Source: Pseudoneobacillus rhizosphaerae (GTDB taxonomy: Bacteria > Bacillota > Bacilli > Bacillales > Cytobacillaceae). From it: a DNA stretch of 64,000 bases. Below the pieces are notes generated by a model. It was not told the origin of the DNA. It was given only the letters and a program-made list of their open reading frames with translations, and did no database searches. Positions 1-8,710 of the stretch are shown piece by piece (position 1 is the stretch's first letter; each line of letters opens with the position of its first letter). Location of the stretch: the NCBI RefSeq assembly GCF_917563885.1, contig NZ_CAKJTG010000016.1, positions 1 to 64,000 of the forward strand, read 5' to 3'. A program made the position numbers and the translations under genes.

Positions 1-112
<112 letters not shown>

Positions 113-267
113 AATTTGATTAGCGATATGATTTTACTTCTTCTTCTATTACATTATCTAGTTTTGAGGGAACAAGGTTTTTTACGAAAGTAAAATTACT
201 TTCGTTGAAATTTTCTCTTGAAATTTTTCAAAAAAACACTATAATAAAATAGTGTCACGAAAAATAG

Positions 268-383
<116 letters not shown>

Positions 384-393
384 GTAATATCGT

Positions 394-468
394 TCCGCAG
401 TAGCTCAGTGGTAGAGCATTCGGCTGTTAACCGAACGGTCGTAGGTTCGAGTCCTACCTGCGGAGCCA
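394..468 (+). tRNA. tRNA-Asn (GTT)
   Basis: Cloverleaf with a 7-bp acceptor stem (TCCGCAG/CTGCGGA), anticodon loop CTGTTAA and encoded CCA. First tRNA after 5S rRNA. Confidence 0.97.
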
Positions 469-475
469 TATTTTT

Positions 476-567
476 GGAGAGCTGTCCGAGTGGCCGAAGG
501 AGCACGATTGGAAATCGTGTAGGCGGGTAACCCTGTCTCAAGGGTTCAAATCCCTTGCTCTCCGCCA
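476..567 (+). tRNA. tRNA-Ser (GGA)
   Basis: Class II tRNA with a long variable arm; acceptor GGAGAGC/GCTCTCC, anticodon GGA in the loop TTGGAAA, encoded CCA. Confidence 0.97.
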
Positions 568-583
568 TAATACCTTATTAAAT

Positions 584-658
584 GGCCCCTTGGTCAAGTG
601 GTTAAGACACCTCCCTTTCACGGAGGTAACACGGGTTCGAATCCCGTAGGGGTCACCA
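584..658 (+). tRNA. tRNA-Glu (TTC)
   Basis: Acceptor GGCCCCT/AGGGGTC, anticodon loop CTTTCAC reading TTC, encoded CCA. Confidence 0.96.
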
Positions 659-682
659 TTTAATCTATTTTGAATATTATAT

Positions 683-758
683 GGAGGATTAGCTCAGCTG
701 GGAGAGCATCTGCCTTACAAGCAGAGGGTCGGCGGTTCGATCCCGTCATCCTCCACCA
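683..758 (+). tRNA. tRNA-Val (TAC)
   Basis: Acceptor GGAGGAT/ATCCTCC, anticodon loop CTTACAA reading TAC, encoded CCA. Confidence 0.96.
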
Positions 759-820
759 AGTATTTTTCGCTCTTGAAAAATACCAATGATTTTTCACGAG
801 AGTGAAAATATCTTTCCTTA
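757..820 (+). repeat. tRNA-cluster spacer repeat, copy 1
   Basis: The spacer after tRNA-Val contains two small hairpins: TATTTTTC...GAAAAATA and TTTTTCAC...GTGAAAAT. The same double-hairpin spacer recurs at 1321-1385 after tRNA-Tyr. It may be a processing site of the tRNA precursor; that role is inferred. Confidence 0.7.
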
Positions 821-838
821 ATTGCTCATTATTATCGT

Positions 839-919
<81 letters not shown>

Positions 920-939
920 ATATTAACTTTAAATAATAT

Positions 940-1016
940 GGTCCGGTAGTTCAGTTGGTTAGAATGCCTGCCTGTCACGCAGGAGGTCGCGGGTTCGAGT
1001 CCCGTCCGGACCGCCA
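940..1016 (+). tRNA. tRNA-Asp (GTC)
   Basis: Acceptor GGTCCGG/CCGGACC, anticodon loop CTGTCAC reading GTC, encoded CCA. Confidence 0.97.
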
Positions 1017-1040
1017 TTTTTTTCTGTACAATTTAATTAT

Positions 1041-1113
1041 GGCTCAGTAGCTCAGTCGGTAGAGCAAAGGACTGAAAATCCTTGTGTCGGCGGTTCGATT
1101 CCGTCCTGAGCCA
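1041..1113 (+). tRNA. tRNA-Phe (GAA), CCA not encoded
   Basis: Acceptor GGCTCAG/CTGAGCC, anticodon loop CTGAAAA reading GAA. The discriminator A is followed by CCT, so the 3' CCA must be added by nucleotidyltransferase. Confidence 0.95.
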
Positions 1114-1154
1114 CCTTGATTATTTCGTATTAGCGAAAAAAAGTCATACTTAAT

Positions 1155-1227
<73 letters not shown>

Positions 1228-1240
1228 CTGTTTTTTATCT

Positions 1241-1324
1241 GGAGGGGTAGCGAAGTGGCTAAACGCGACGGACTGTAAATCCGTTCCCTTGGGTTCGGCG
1301 GTTCGAATCCGTCCCCCTCCACCA
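1241..1324 (+). tRNA. tRNA-Tyr (GTA)
   Basis: Class II tRNA with an extended variable arm; acceptor GGAGGGG/CCCCTCC, anticodon loop CTGTAAA reading GTA, encoded CCA. Confidence 0.96.
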
Positions 1325-1385
1325 AGTATTTTTCGCACTTTGAAAAATACCAAATTTTTTCACGATAGTGAAAATAACATTCCTT
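1321..1385 (+). repeat. tRNA-cluster spacer repeat, copy 2
   Basis: Near-duplicate of the spacer at 757-820, with two hairpins in the same order and the same trailing TTCCTTA. Both copies follow a tRNA that ends in ACCA. Confidence 0.7.
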
Positions 1386-1387
1386 AT

Positions 1388-1461
1388 AGGGGTATAGTTT
1401 AAAGGTAGAACGAAGGTCTCCAAAACCTTTGGTGTGGGTTCAATTCCTACTACCCCTGCCA
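1388..1461 (+). tRNA. tRNA-Trp (CCA)
   Basis: Acceptor AGGGGTA/TACCCCT, anticodon loop CTCCAAA reading CCA, 3' CCA encoded after discriminator G. Confidence 0.96.
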
Positions 1462-1482
1462 ATTAAAATTAAATAATAATAT

Positions 1483-1559
1483 GGCGGTCGTGGCGAAGTG
1501 GTTAACGCATCGGATTGTGGTTCCGACATTCGGGGGTTCGATACCCCTCGGTCGCCCCA
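1483..1559 (+). tRNA. tRNA-His (GTG), copy 1
   Basis: It has the extra 5' G (G-1) opposite C73 that marks tRNA-His, anticodon GTG, and encoded CCA. It is identical to the copy at 1663 except for one acceptor-stem base (1551 here G). Confidence 0.96.
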
Positions 1560-1662
1560 TTTTTATTGAAAATTATATAATATGAATACAACGAATGTTT
1601 ACTTATTCATGCGTGAAGTTAATTTTTCTAAAACCTGCCGAATTGTAATTTTATAATGCTAT

Positions 1663-1739
1663 GGCGGTCGTGGCGAAGTGGTTAACGCATCGGATTGTGG
1701 TTCCGACATTCGGGGGTTCGATACCCCTCGATCGCCCCA
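1663..1739 (+). tRNA. tRNA-His (GTG), copy 2
   Basis: A tandem duplicate of the tRNA at 1483-1559. The only difference is A at 1731 instead of G, which turns a U-G acceptor pair into U-A. The two are separated by about 100 bp of unrelated spacer. Confidence 0.96.
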
Positions 1740-1775
1740 TATCTTTATCCGTTTTTTTAATCTAAATCCTATAAT

Positions 1776-1850
1776 TGGGCTATAGCCAAGCGGTAAGGCA
1801 TCGCACTTTGACTGCGACATGCGTTGGTTCAAATCCAGCTAGCCCAGCCA
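1776..1850 (+). tRNA. tRNA-Gln (TTG)
   Basis: Acceptor TGGGCTA/TAGCCCA, anticodon loop CTTTGAC reading TTG, encoded CCA. Confidence 0.96.
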
Positions 1851-1855
1851 CTTTC

Positions 1856-1930
1856 GCGGAAGTAGTTCAGTGGTAGAACACCACCTTGCCAAGGTGGGGG
1901 TCGCGGGTTCGAATCCCGTCTTCCGCTCCA
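1856..1930 (+). tRNA. tRNA-Gly (GCC)
   Basis: Acceptor GCGGAAG/CTTCCGC, anticodon loop TTGCCAA reading GCC, encoded CCA. Only five bases separate it from tRNA-Gln. Confidence 0.97.
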
Positions 1931-1938
1931 TATAATAA

Positions 1939-2012
<74 letters not shown>

Positions 2013-2051
2013 ATTTTTTTATACAGTAGAATATTGGCAAAGTTTTATTTT

Positions 2052-2137
2052 GCCGGGGTGGCGGAACTGGCAGACGCACAGGACTTAAAATCCTGCGGTA
2101 GGTGACTACCGTACCGGTTCGATTCCGGTCCTCGGCA
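2052..2137 (+). tRNA. tRNA-Leu (TAA), CCA not encoded
   Basis: Class II tRNA with a long variable arm; acceptor GCCGGGG/CCTCGGC, anticodon loop CTTAAAA reading TAA. The discriminator A is followed by TTA. Confidence 0.95.
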
Positions 2138-2161
2138 TTACCTAGATTACTATATTATTGC

Positions 2162-2242
2162 GCGGGTGTGGCGGAATTGGCAGACGCGCACGACTCAAAA
2201 TCGTGTTCCTCTGGAGTGTCGGTTCGACCCCGACCACCGGTA
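2162..2242 (+). tRNA. tRNA-Leu (CAA), imperfect acceptor stem
   Basis: Class II tRNA with anticodon loop CTCAAAA reading CAA and normal D and T arms. The acceptor GCGGGTG against CACCGGT leaves a G3-G70 mismatch and a G1-U72 wobble, and CCA is not encoded. It may be a weakened gene copy or a tolerated variant. Confidence 0.85.
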
Positions 2243-2252
2243 TAACCAAACG

Positions 2253-2285
2253 AAAAAATCGCTTATTATAAGCGATTTTTTTTTT
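2253..2285 (+). terminator. rRNA-tRNA operon terminator
   Basis: The hairpin AAAATCGCTTA...TAAGCGATTTT is followed by a run of T directly after the last tRNA. It is a canonical intrinsic terminator closing the operon. Confidence 0.9.
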
Positions 2286-2327
2286 GTTTGTGGCTCTGTT
2301 TAAATAACATTGTTGGTATTGGATCAA

Positions 2328-2880
2328 ATGAAAAAGACTGCAAACTAATGGTTACCGTTTTCTTACTGTTTTGCTGATAATGGTAACTATTAGCCGCTAA
2401 TAGTTACCGTTTTTTTATTGTTTTGCTGTTAATGGTAACTATTAGCCGCTAATAGTTACCGTTTTTTTATTGTTGTGCTGTTAATGGTAACTATTAGCCC
2501 CTAATGGTTACCGTTTTCTTACTGTTTTGCTGATAATGGTAACTATTAGCCCCTAATGGTTACCGTTTTCTTATTGTTGAGCGATTAATGGTAACTATTA
2601 GTTTCTAATAGTTACCGTTTTCTTGTGGTTGTGCTGTTAATGGTAACGATTAGCCACTATTCGTTCCCGTTTTCCCGCTTGTTGATTGTTAACGGTAACG
2701 ATTAGCCACTATTCGTTCCCGTTTTCCCACTTGTTGATTGTTAATGGTAACGATTAGCCACTATTCGTTCCCGTTTTCCCGCTTGTTGATTGTTGATGGT
2801 AACGATTAGCCACTATTCGTTCCCGTTTTCCCGCTTTTTGGTTGTTAACGGTAACGATTAACCTCTATTCGTTTATTACT
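2328..2880. repeat. 52-bp palindromic tandem array (family A)
   Basis: Ten units begin at 2380, 2432, 2484, 2536, 2588, 2640, 2692, 2744, 2796 and 2848, exactly 52 bp apart, with a half-unit before the first. Early units carry a perfect inverted repeat, GGTAACTATTAG-CCG-CTAATAGTTACC; later units have drifted to GGTAACGATTAG...CTATTCGTTCCC. Copies of GGCTCTGTTTAAA (2292) and GCTCTTTTAAACACTGT (2889) lie on either side. No coding frame is evident. Related units occur at 22793 and 22845. The rest of the gap to 3014 shows nothing recognisable. Confidence 0.95.
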
Positions 2881-3014
2881 CTCCTTCAGCTCTTTTAAAC
2901 ACTGTACGAGAGGGACAAAGGGCAGATACAGTATCATAACCCGAGTCATGCCACTCACCACTCTCATCCATCCAAAATACATCGGTTAGCGCATAGATAG
3001 TTCAAATAGTACTA

Positions 3015-3731
3015 TTAAGGGTTTGTCGACCAAAGTCCAGCATGTTTTAATACAACACGTGGATGAAGTTTAAGCTGTGCTACCATTAAGTCTGCTAAAT
3101 CTTCCGCTTGCATTACTCTTTCTGGATTGCCGTCAGTTAAGTTAAGTTTAACGGCCATATCCGTTGCGACCGTACTTGGTGTTAATGTTGTAACGCGAAT
3201 ATTTTTCTTACGCACTTCAAGCATTAATGACTCACTTAGTCCGATAACTGCAGCTTTTGAAGCCGTGTATGCACTTGTAATGGGTGCACCTTTTTGGCCA
3301 GCTGTTGATGAGATATTAATGATATCGCCTGTGTTTCGTTCTATCATTTCCGGTAATACCGCACGTGTTGTGTAGTACACTCCTTTTACGTTGACATCGA
3401 TAATATTGGTCCATTCTTCAGGTGTTAAGTCCATGAAGTTACCGAATTTTGAGATGCCAGCATTGTTTACTAAAATATCGATTGCCCCAAGCTCGTCACG
3501 AATTGATTCAACTGCTGCGGTAATTGAGTCTAGATCCGCTACATTTGCCGCAGCGATTGCTACCTTCACACCATACTGTTTAAGTTGCTCTGCTACTTGT
3601 TGTAAATTTTCAAGAGTACGTCCAACAAGACCTACGTGAATTCCTTCTTGCGCAAAAGCTATTGCCGTTGCACGTCCTATTCCACGCCCTGCTCCTGTAA
3701 TTAACGCGACTTTCCCTGCGATTGTTTGCAT
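3015..3731 (-). CDS. SDR-family 3-oxoacyl-ACP reductase-like protein
   Basis: A 238-residue short-chain dehydrogenase/reductase, probably cytoplasmic and NADP(H)-dependent. It shows the nucleotide-binding motif TGAGRGIG near the N-terminus, NNAG in the middle, and the catalytic YTASK tyrosine-lysine pair with an upstream serine (ISSTAG). The start at 3731 is chosen because AAAGGAGC lies just upstream and the protein then begins [12 protein letters not shown], as usual for FabG-like enzymes; the frame extends further upstream but without support. FabG-like SDRs reduce 3-oxoacyl groups or other ketones, and the real substrate cannot be told. It is transcribed away from the peptide-transporter operon and seems to stand alone. 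Confidence 0.9.
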   Translation of the reverse strand: MQTIAGKVALITGAGRGIGRATAIAFAQEGIHVGLVGRTLENLQQVAEQLKQYGVKVAIAAANVADLDSITAAVESIRDELGAIDILVNNAGISKFGNFMDLTPEEWTNIIDVNVKGVYYTTRAVLPEMIERNTGDIINISSTAGQKGAPITSAYTASKAAVIGLSESLMLEVRKKNIRVTTLTPSTVATDMAVKLNLTDGNPERVMQAEDLADLMVAQLKLHPRVVLKHAGLWSTNP

Positions 3732-3916
3732 GTTTATTGCTCCTTTATATGAGATAGTTTTATTTTTGACGAAATAAAGTGTATTAAACTTAAATATCTT
3801 AATAAATTTGGTTAGGTGAGGTTGATAAATTTGTTCCGGTGATACAATCGTTGTGCAGCAATAGATCATTCAATTGAAATTAGAAATTTATAAATAAATA
3901 TTTTAATATATTTCGG

Positions 3917-3945
3917 TTGACGAAAATCTTACTATGCGTTATCCT
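3917..3945 (+). promoter_or_regulatory. Promoter of the first SAM riboswitch
   Basis: A TTGACG -35 and a TATCCT -10 are separated by 17 bp and lie about 40 bp upstream of the first S-box aptamer. This is a good fit to a vegetative SigA promoter. Confidence 0.6.
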
Positions 3946-3985
3946 TAGCTAGACAAATAGTTAACTTCTAAAAATTTCATATTTA

Positions 3986-4150
3986 CTTTCTTATCCAGAG
4001 AGGTGGAGGGACATGGCCCTACGAAACCTCGGCAACAGGTTCTGATGAATACTGTGCCAATTCCTTCAGACATAAATTTGTCTGGTAGATGAGAAGAGCT
4101 GATTTCGTGATATCAATCCTCTTCTTTCTATGAAGAGGATTTTTTATTTT
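3986..4150 (+). promoter_or_regulatory. SAM-I (S-box) riboswitch 1 with terminator
   Basis: The aptamer runs from about 3986 to 4096 and carries the S-box signatures CTTATCCAGAGAGGTGGAGG, GAAACCTCGGCAACAGG and GTGCCAATTCC; P1 is closed by GATGAGAAG. The terminator ATCCTCTTC...GAAGAGGAT with a T-run lies at 4115-4150, and GAGAAGAG can pair with its left arm to form an antiterminator. In this family SAM binding stops transcription, so downstream genes are expected on only when methionine/SAM is scarce. Confidence 0.95.
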
Positions 4151-4182
4151 AACAAAAATATGGTAAATCGAAATAGGTACAT

Positions 4183-4212
4183 TTGACTATTTACTAGTTC
4201 GAAATTTTATTA
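4183..4212 (+). promoter_or_regulatory. Possible promoter between the two riboswitches
   Basis: TTGACT followed 17-18 bp later by TTTATTAG lies between the first terminator and the second aptamer. The -10 is weak. If active, the second riboswitch would have its own transcript. Confidence 0.35.
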
Positions 4213-4228
4213 GAATAACTTCATAATG

Positions 4229-4386
4229 TTTTCTTATCCAGAGAGGTGGAGGGATATGGCCCTATGAAACCTCGGCAGCAGGTTCTAATGAACACTGTGC
4301 CAATTCCACGGGAAGCTATTCCCGAGAGATAAGTTAGAGTTTTTATGTTAAACCTCTCAACTTATCTATGGTTGTGAGGTTTTTCT
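4229..4386 (+). promoter_or_regulatory. SAM-I (S-box) riboswitch 2 with terminator
   Basis: A second S-box aptamer carries the same core (CTTATCCAGAGAGGTGGAGG, GAAACCTCGGCAGCAGG, GTGCCAATTCC). The terminator hairpin AACCTCTCAAC...GTTGTGAGGTT with a T-run lies at about 4350-4386. AGATAAGTTAGAG can pair with the left arm as antiterminator. It directly precedes the dipeptide-type permease gene. Confidence 0.95.
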
Positions 4387-4517
4387 TATTTTATGACGGT
4401 CGAACTTTGAGTCCGCATAGTGTTGCTTTGAAATAAAACTTAGTAAATCTATATGTAAATAGTTATTTTAATTTGTTTTATATATTCATTTTTAGAAAAG
4501 GAGGAAGAACCCGTATT

Positions 4518-5450
4518 ATGTCATACCTTATCAAGCGACTGTTCACGATGTTTGTCACTTTATGGATCATTGTCACCCTAACTTTTGTGATCATGCATAT
4601 GATTCCGGGAGATCCATTTGCGACCGACGCAAAATCTTTGCCGGAGGAAATTGTCCAGAATATGCGAGAAAAATATAATCTGGATAAACCTTTACCGACT
4701 CAATATTTTCTCTATTTAAAGGATCTCGTACAATTAGATCTTGGTCCTTCGATTCAATCAAAATCTAGAGATGTCAACAGTCTCATTGCGGATGGTTTTG
4801 GTCTCTCTGCATTATTGGGAATTCAATCTCTTTTGATTGCGATTGTAGTGGGGATCGGGTTAGGGGTTATCGCAGCCTTAAATCATAACCGACTATTGGA
4901 TTACGTTTCGATGTTTATTGCCATCATCGGAATATCTGTTCCAAGCTTTATACTGGCCCCCCTGTTAATCAAGTACTTTGCTGTTGAATGGGGATTGTTA
5001 CCTGTAGCTGCATGGGGAACTTGGAGCCACTCGATATTGCCAACCATCGCTTTGGCTGTCAGTCCCATCGCCATTATTACGCGGTTTGTCCGTGCAAGCA
5101 TGATTGAAATTCTCAATCAAAATTTTATTAAAACAGCTGAGGCAAAAGGACTCCATACATGGGAAATCGTTATCAAGCATGGCTTGAGAAATGCCTTAAT
5201 TCCGGTGATTTCCTTCATTGGTCCTTTGTTTGCCGCCGTTATTACGGGAACGTTTGTGATTGAGAAAATTTTTGCGATACCTGGAATTGGAAAGTATTTT
5301 GTTGATAGTATTTTTAATCGAGATTATCCAGTTATTCTTGGTACCACGATTTTCTATAGTGCTATTTTGATTATTACTTTATTTTTTATTGATTTACTGT
5401 ATCGAGTTATCGATCCACGAATAAAAATCGCTAGCGGAGGTGATTCCTAA
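4518..5450 (+). CDS. Dipeptide/oligopeptide ABC transporter permease (DppB/OppB-like)
   Basis: A 310-residue inner-membrane permease of the DppB/OppB family. It starts MSYLIKRLFTMFVTLW with a first transmembrane helix, and has the periplasmic stretch with IPGDPFA and the EAA-type coupling loop EAKGLHTWEIVIKHGLRNALIPV. The ATG at 4518 is preceded by AAAAGGAGGAAG, better placed than an earlier in-frame ATG at 4473. Its stop overlaps the next gene by one base (TAATG). Two SAM riboswitches lie directly upstream, so the importer probably brings in methionine-containing peptides or another sulfur source; that substrate is inferred. Confidence 0.95.
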   Translation: MSYLIKRLFTMFVTLWIIVTLTFVIMHMIPGDPFATDAKSLPEEIVQNMREKYNLDKPLPTQYFLYLKDLVQLDLGPSIQSKSRDVNSLIADGFGLSALLGIQSLLIAIVVGIGLGVIAALNHNRLLDYVSMFIAIIGISVPSFILAPLLIKYFAVEWGLLPVAAWGTWSHSILPTIALAVSPIAIITRFVRASMIEILNQNFIKTAEAKGLHTWEIVIKHGLRNALIPVISFIGPLFAAVITGTFVIEKIFAIPGIGKYFVDSIFNRDYPVILGTTIFYSAILIITLFFIDLLYRVIDPRIKIASGGDS

Positions 5451-6394
5451 TGAGCCAACCACAAATTAACATTGATCATCTTTTTCGCCCAGCGGATAAG
5501 GAAAGCTTACATAGTGATAAAATCGCAAGGCCTTATGAGAGCTATGGAAAGGAAGTCATTAGGAAGGTAGTCAAAAACAAAATGGCTGTATTCGGTTTTG
5601 TTCTGTTAGTGGTTATTATTCTGTTATCGATTTTCGGACCGCATATGGTTTCACATACCCCAAGCAAACAGAATTTAACACAAGGAAATTTACCTCTTTC
5701 CAGTGAGCATTGGTTTGGAACAGATGATCTTGGAAGAGATGTTTGGGCTAGAACATGGGCTGGGGCTAGAATTTCTTTAGTTATTGGCTTTGCCGCTGCG
5801 ATTATCGATTTAATCATCGGTGTTTTTGTAGGTGGCGTTTCCGGATACATGGCAGGTCGAGGGAAGACAGGAGACCGAATTGATAATTTATTAATGAGGA
5901 TTGTTGAAGTCTTGTTTGGAATTCCTTATTTACTCGTTGTCATTTTATTAATGGTCATGATGAAACCTGGGATTACAACGATGATTATTGCCCTATCAAT
6001 TACCGGGTGGGTTGGGATGGCCAGAATTGTCCGTGGTCAAATCCTTCAATTAAAACAACAGGAATTTGTCTTAGCCGCTGAAAAGCTCGGTACCTCTCAT
6101 GCAAAAATAATTATCAGGCACTTACTGCCAAATATGATGGGAATTATCATAGTTAATTTAACGTTTACGATACCGTCAGCGATTTTCGCAGAATCGTTCC
6201 TGAGCTTTCTTGGATTAGGTGTTCAAGCGCCTACAGCCAGTTGGGGAACGATGGCCAATGATTCACTAGGAGTTATTCTTAGTGGTCAGTGGTGGAGATT
6301 ATTTTTTCCTGGGCTGATGATCTCACTAACGATGTTTGCGTTTAATGCATTTGGAGATGGTTTGCAGGATGCACTTGACCCTAAATCCAAATAA
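5450..6394 (+). CDS. Dipeptide/oligopeptide ABC transporter permease (DppC/OppC-like)
   Basis: A 314-residue second permease subunit with a cytoplasmic N-terminus of about 45 residues followed by several membrane helices. It carries the DppC-typical motif HWFGTDDLGRDVWAR and the coupling loop AAEKLGTSHAKIIIRHLLPN. It is translationally coupled to the upstream permease through a one-base overlap, and together they should form the membrane channel of the importer. Confidence 0.95.
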   Translation: MSQPQINIDHLFRPADKESLHSDKIARPYESYGKEVIRKVVKNKMAVFGFVLLVVIILLSIFGPHMVSHTPSKQNLTQGNLPLSSEHWFGTDDLGRDVWARTWAGARISLVIGFAAAIIDLIIGVFVGGVSGYMAGRGKTGDRIDNLLMRIVEVLFGIPYLLVVILLMVMMKPGITTMIIALSITGWVGMARIVRGQILQLKQQEFVLAAEKLGTSHAKIIIRHLLPNMMGIIIVNLTFTIPSAIFAESFLSFLGLGVQAPTASWGTMANDSLGVILSGQWWRLFFPGLMISLTMFAFNAFGDGLQDALDPKSK

Positions 6395-6411
6395 GAAAGG
6401 AGGTTTGTTGA

Positions 6412-7425
6412 GTGAGTCATTTATTGGAAGTTGATGATTTAAAGGTATCTTTCCATGTATCAAGCGGTGAAATCCAGGCCTTAAGAGGTGTCTCGTTTCA
6501 TGTTAATAGTGGGGAAACACTTGCTGTTGTTGGGGAAAGTGGATGTGGCAAGAGTGTCACGGCACAGGCAATCATGGGCATGATTCCTTCCCCACAAGGA
6601 CGAGTGAAAGAGGGAAGGATTCTTTTTAAAGGTCAGGACTTAACAAAGTTCAACAAGAAGCAATTTAGAAGCGTCCGTGGTTCAGAGATTGGAATGGTGT
6701 TCCAGGATCCGATGACGTCGCTTAATCCAACGATGAAAGTAGGCAGTCAAATTGATGAAGTCCTTGTGAAAAATCAAAAACTGTCAAAGAAAGAAGCGAA
6801 ACAAAAAACGATTGAGCTGCTAAAACTTGTTGGAATTTCGGATGCTTCTAGCCGATATTCCCAGTATCCGCATGAGTTTAGTGGTGGCATGAGGCAAAGA
6901 GTTGTGATTGCGATTGCGTTAGCCTGTAATCCTGAATTGATCATTGCCGATGAGCCTACGACGGCATTGGACGTGACAATCCAGGCACAGATTTTAGAGT
7001 TATTAAAAAAACTACAGAAAGAAAGAAACACTTCGATTATGCTCATCACCCATGATTTGGGCGTCGTTGCGGAGGTTGCGGACCGAGTAGCTATTATGTA
7101 TGCAGGTGTGGTCGTTGAGAGTGGCAGGGTAGAAGAAATATTTGAAAACCCGAAGCATCCGTATACATGGGGATTATTAAATTCGGTGCCAAAGCTTGAG
7201 AGTAGCGAAAAGGAAAGATTGATTCCGATTGAAGGCTCTCCTCCGGACCTGTTTGCCCCTCCTAAAGGATGCCCTTTTGCGGAGCGTTGTCCTTTTACGA
7301 TGGAAGTTTGTCTTGAACATATGCCTGGAAAAGAAGTGTTCTCAGAAAATCATCAGGCTCGCTGCTGGCTAAATGATCCCAGAGCACCGAAAAATGAAGA
7401 ATTGATTGCAGCGGGGAGGGAGTAA
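6412..7425 (+). CDS. Peptide ABC transporter ATP-binding protein (DppD/OppD-like)
   Basis: A 337-residue ABC ATPase. Walker A GESGCGKS is at residues 41-48, the signature is FSGGMRQR and Walker B is LIIADEPTTALD. The C-terminal oligopeptide-transporter extension has the cysteine pattern GCPFAERCPFTMEVC, where related proteins bind an iron-sulfur cluster. The start is GTG with AAGAAAGGAGG ahead. It energises uptake as one half of the DppD/DppF pair. Confidence 0.95.
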   Translation: MSHLLEVDDLKVSFHVSSGEIQALRGVSFHVNSGETLAVVGESGCGKSVTAQAIMGMIPSPQGRVKEGRILFKGQDLTKFNKKQFRSVRGSEIGMVFQDPMTSLNPTMKVGSQIDEVLVKNQKLSKKEAKQKTIELLKLVGISDASSRYSQYPHEFSGGMRQRVVIAIALACNPELIIADEPTTALDVTIQAQILELLKKLQKERNTSIMLITHDLGVVAEVADRVAIMYAGVVVESGRVEEIFENPKHPYTWGLLNSVPKLESSEKERLIPIEGSPPDLFAPPKGCPFAERCPFTMEVCLEHMPGKEVFSENHQARCWLNDPRAPKNEELIAAGRE

Positions 7426-7427
7426 GA

Positions 7428-8381
7428 TTGTCAGAATATGTGTTAGAGGTTCAGGAAGTCAAAAAGCATTTTAAAATGGGCGCAAGAAAAACCGTTAAAT
7501 CGGTCGATGGAATTTCGTTTGCGATTCGAAAAGGAGAAACGCTCGGGTTAGTCGGTGAGAGTGGCAGTGGGAAGTCAACACTTGGGCGAACGATTGTCGG
7601 TCTTTATGAAACGACCTCTGGGAATGTACTTTTTAACGGCGAAAATACTTCAAACCTTAACGGGAAAGAGAAAAAAGAGCTGAGCAGGCAAATGCAAATG
7701 ATTTTTCAGGACCCCACAGCCTCTCTAAACCCCAGAATGAAGGTTGGCGACATTATTGCTGAAGGGATTGATGCTTATAAGCTTCTTAGAGGAAAAGAGA
7801 GAAAAGAGAGAGTCATTGAACTGCTTGAAAAAGTTGGTTTACATGCGGATCATGCGAAGCGATTTCCTCATGAATTCAGTGGTGGACAACGACAAAGAAT
7901 CGGAATCGCAAGGGCATTGGCAGTTAATCCATCCTTTATCGTAGCCGATGAGCCCATTTCAGCACTAGATGTTTCGATTCAGGCACAGGTGATTAATCTT
8001 CTCGAGGACTTGCAAAAGGAACAAGAGCTCACCTATTTATTCATTGCCCACGATTTAGCCATGGTCAAACACATCAGTGATCGTATCGGTGTGATGTATA
8101 TGGGGAAATTGGTAGAGCTCACAACTAGTGAAACCCTGTTCCAAGATCCACTTCACCCTTACACACATGCGTTATTATCGGCGATTCCTGTTACGGAACC
8201 GAAATTACGGGGAACACGGGAACGAATCATGCTTTCGGGTGATCCACCTAGTCCATTAAATCCACCAACTGGGTGTCCATTTCGAACGAGATGTCCTAAT
8301 GCAATCGAGAAATGTGGAGAAGAGATGCCGAAGTGGAAGGAAATAAAGGAGGAACACTGGGTAGCTTGTCATTTATTTTAA
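7428..8381 (+). CDS. Peptide ABC transporter ATP-binding protein (DppF/OppF-like)
   Basis: A 317-residue ABC ATPase with Walker A GESGSGKS at residues 43-50, signature FSGGQRQR, Walker B FIVADEPISALD and the C-terminal GCPFRTRCPNAIEKC cysteine motif of the family. The start is TTG two bases after the previous stop, behind GGGGAGGG. It pairs with the upstream ATPase. Confidence 0.95.
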   Translation: MSEYVLEVQEVKKHFKMGARKTVKSVDGISFAIRKGETLGLVGESGSGKSTLGRTIVGLYETTSGNVLFNGENTSNLNGKEKKELSRQMQMIFQDPTASLNPRMKVGDIIAEGIDAYKLLRGKERKERVIELLEKVGLHADHAKRFPHEFSGGQRQRIGIARALAVNPSFIVADEPISALDVSIQAQVINLLEDLQKEQELTYLFIAHDLAMVKHISDRIGVMYMGKLVELTTSETLFQDPLHPYTHALLSAIPVTEPKLRGTRERIMLSGDPPSPLNPPTGCPFRTRCPNAIEKCGEEMPKWKEIKEEHWVACHLF

Positions 8382-8440
8382 GGTTTCATTTATGCATGTT
8401 ACTTTCTAGCATGTCTTGAAACCAGAATTTGAGTTTACTA

Positions 8441-8648
8441 GATGGATGAAAGACATTCTGGGCAACAATCCGGTTCAAACTGTCCTTCATAAGGTCGATG
8501 AAAGACAATTTGGAGTGAAATCCGGTTCAAACTGTCCTTCATAAGGTCGATGAAAGACATTTTGGAGTAGTATCCGGTTCAAACTGTCCTTCATAAGGTC
8601 GATGAAAGACAGTTTGGGCAAACACCCGATTCAAAATGTCCTTCATAT
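8441..8648. repeat. 52-bp palindromic tandem array (family B)
   Basis: Four units begin at 8441, 8493, 8545 and 8597, exactly 52 bp apart. Each unit has arms ATGAAAGACANTTTG and CAAACTGTCCTTCAT, which pair with about one mismatch, around a variable middle ending CCGGTT. It fills most of the gap between the OppF-like gene and the binding-protein gene. It shares the period, but not the sequence, of the array at 2328-2880. It could fold into RNA hairpins on the polycistronic message. Confidence 0.9.
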
Positions 8649-8710
8649 GTAAAAAATAAGCAACATTATTAAACTAGTCGATTTTAAAAAGAGAATAGGA
8701 GGAACAAAAC

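Noticed and set aside
2328..2880. The regular 52-bp array as a CRISPR
   Set aside because: Whole units repeat end to end; there are no unique spacers between short repeats, and no cas genes are near.
8441..8648. Family B repeats as tandem riboswitches or T-boxes
   Set aside because: No known aptamer core or T-box motif is present, and the units are simple palindromes.
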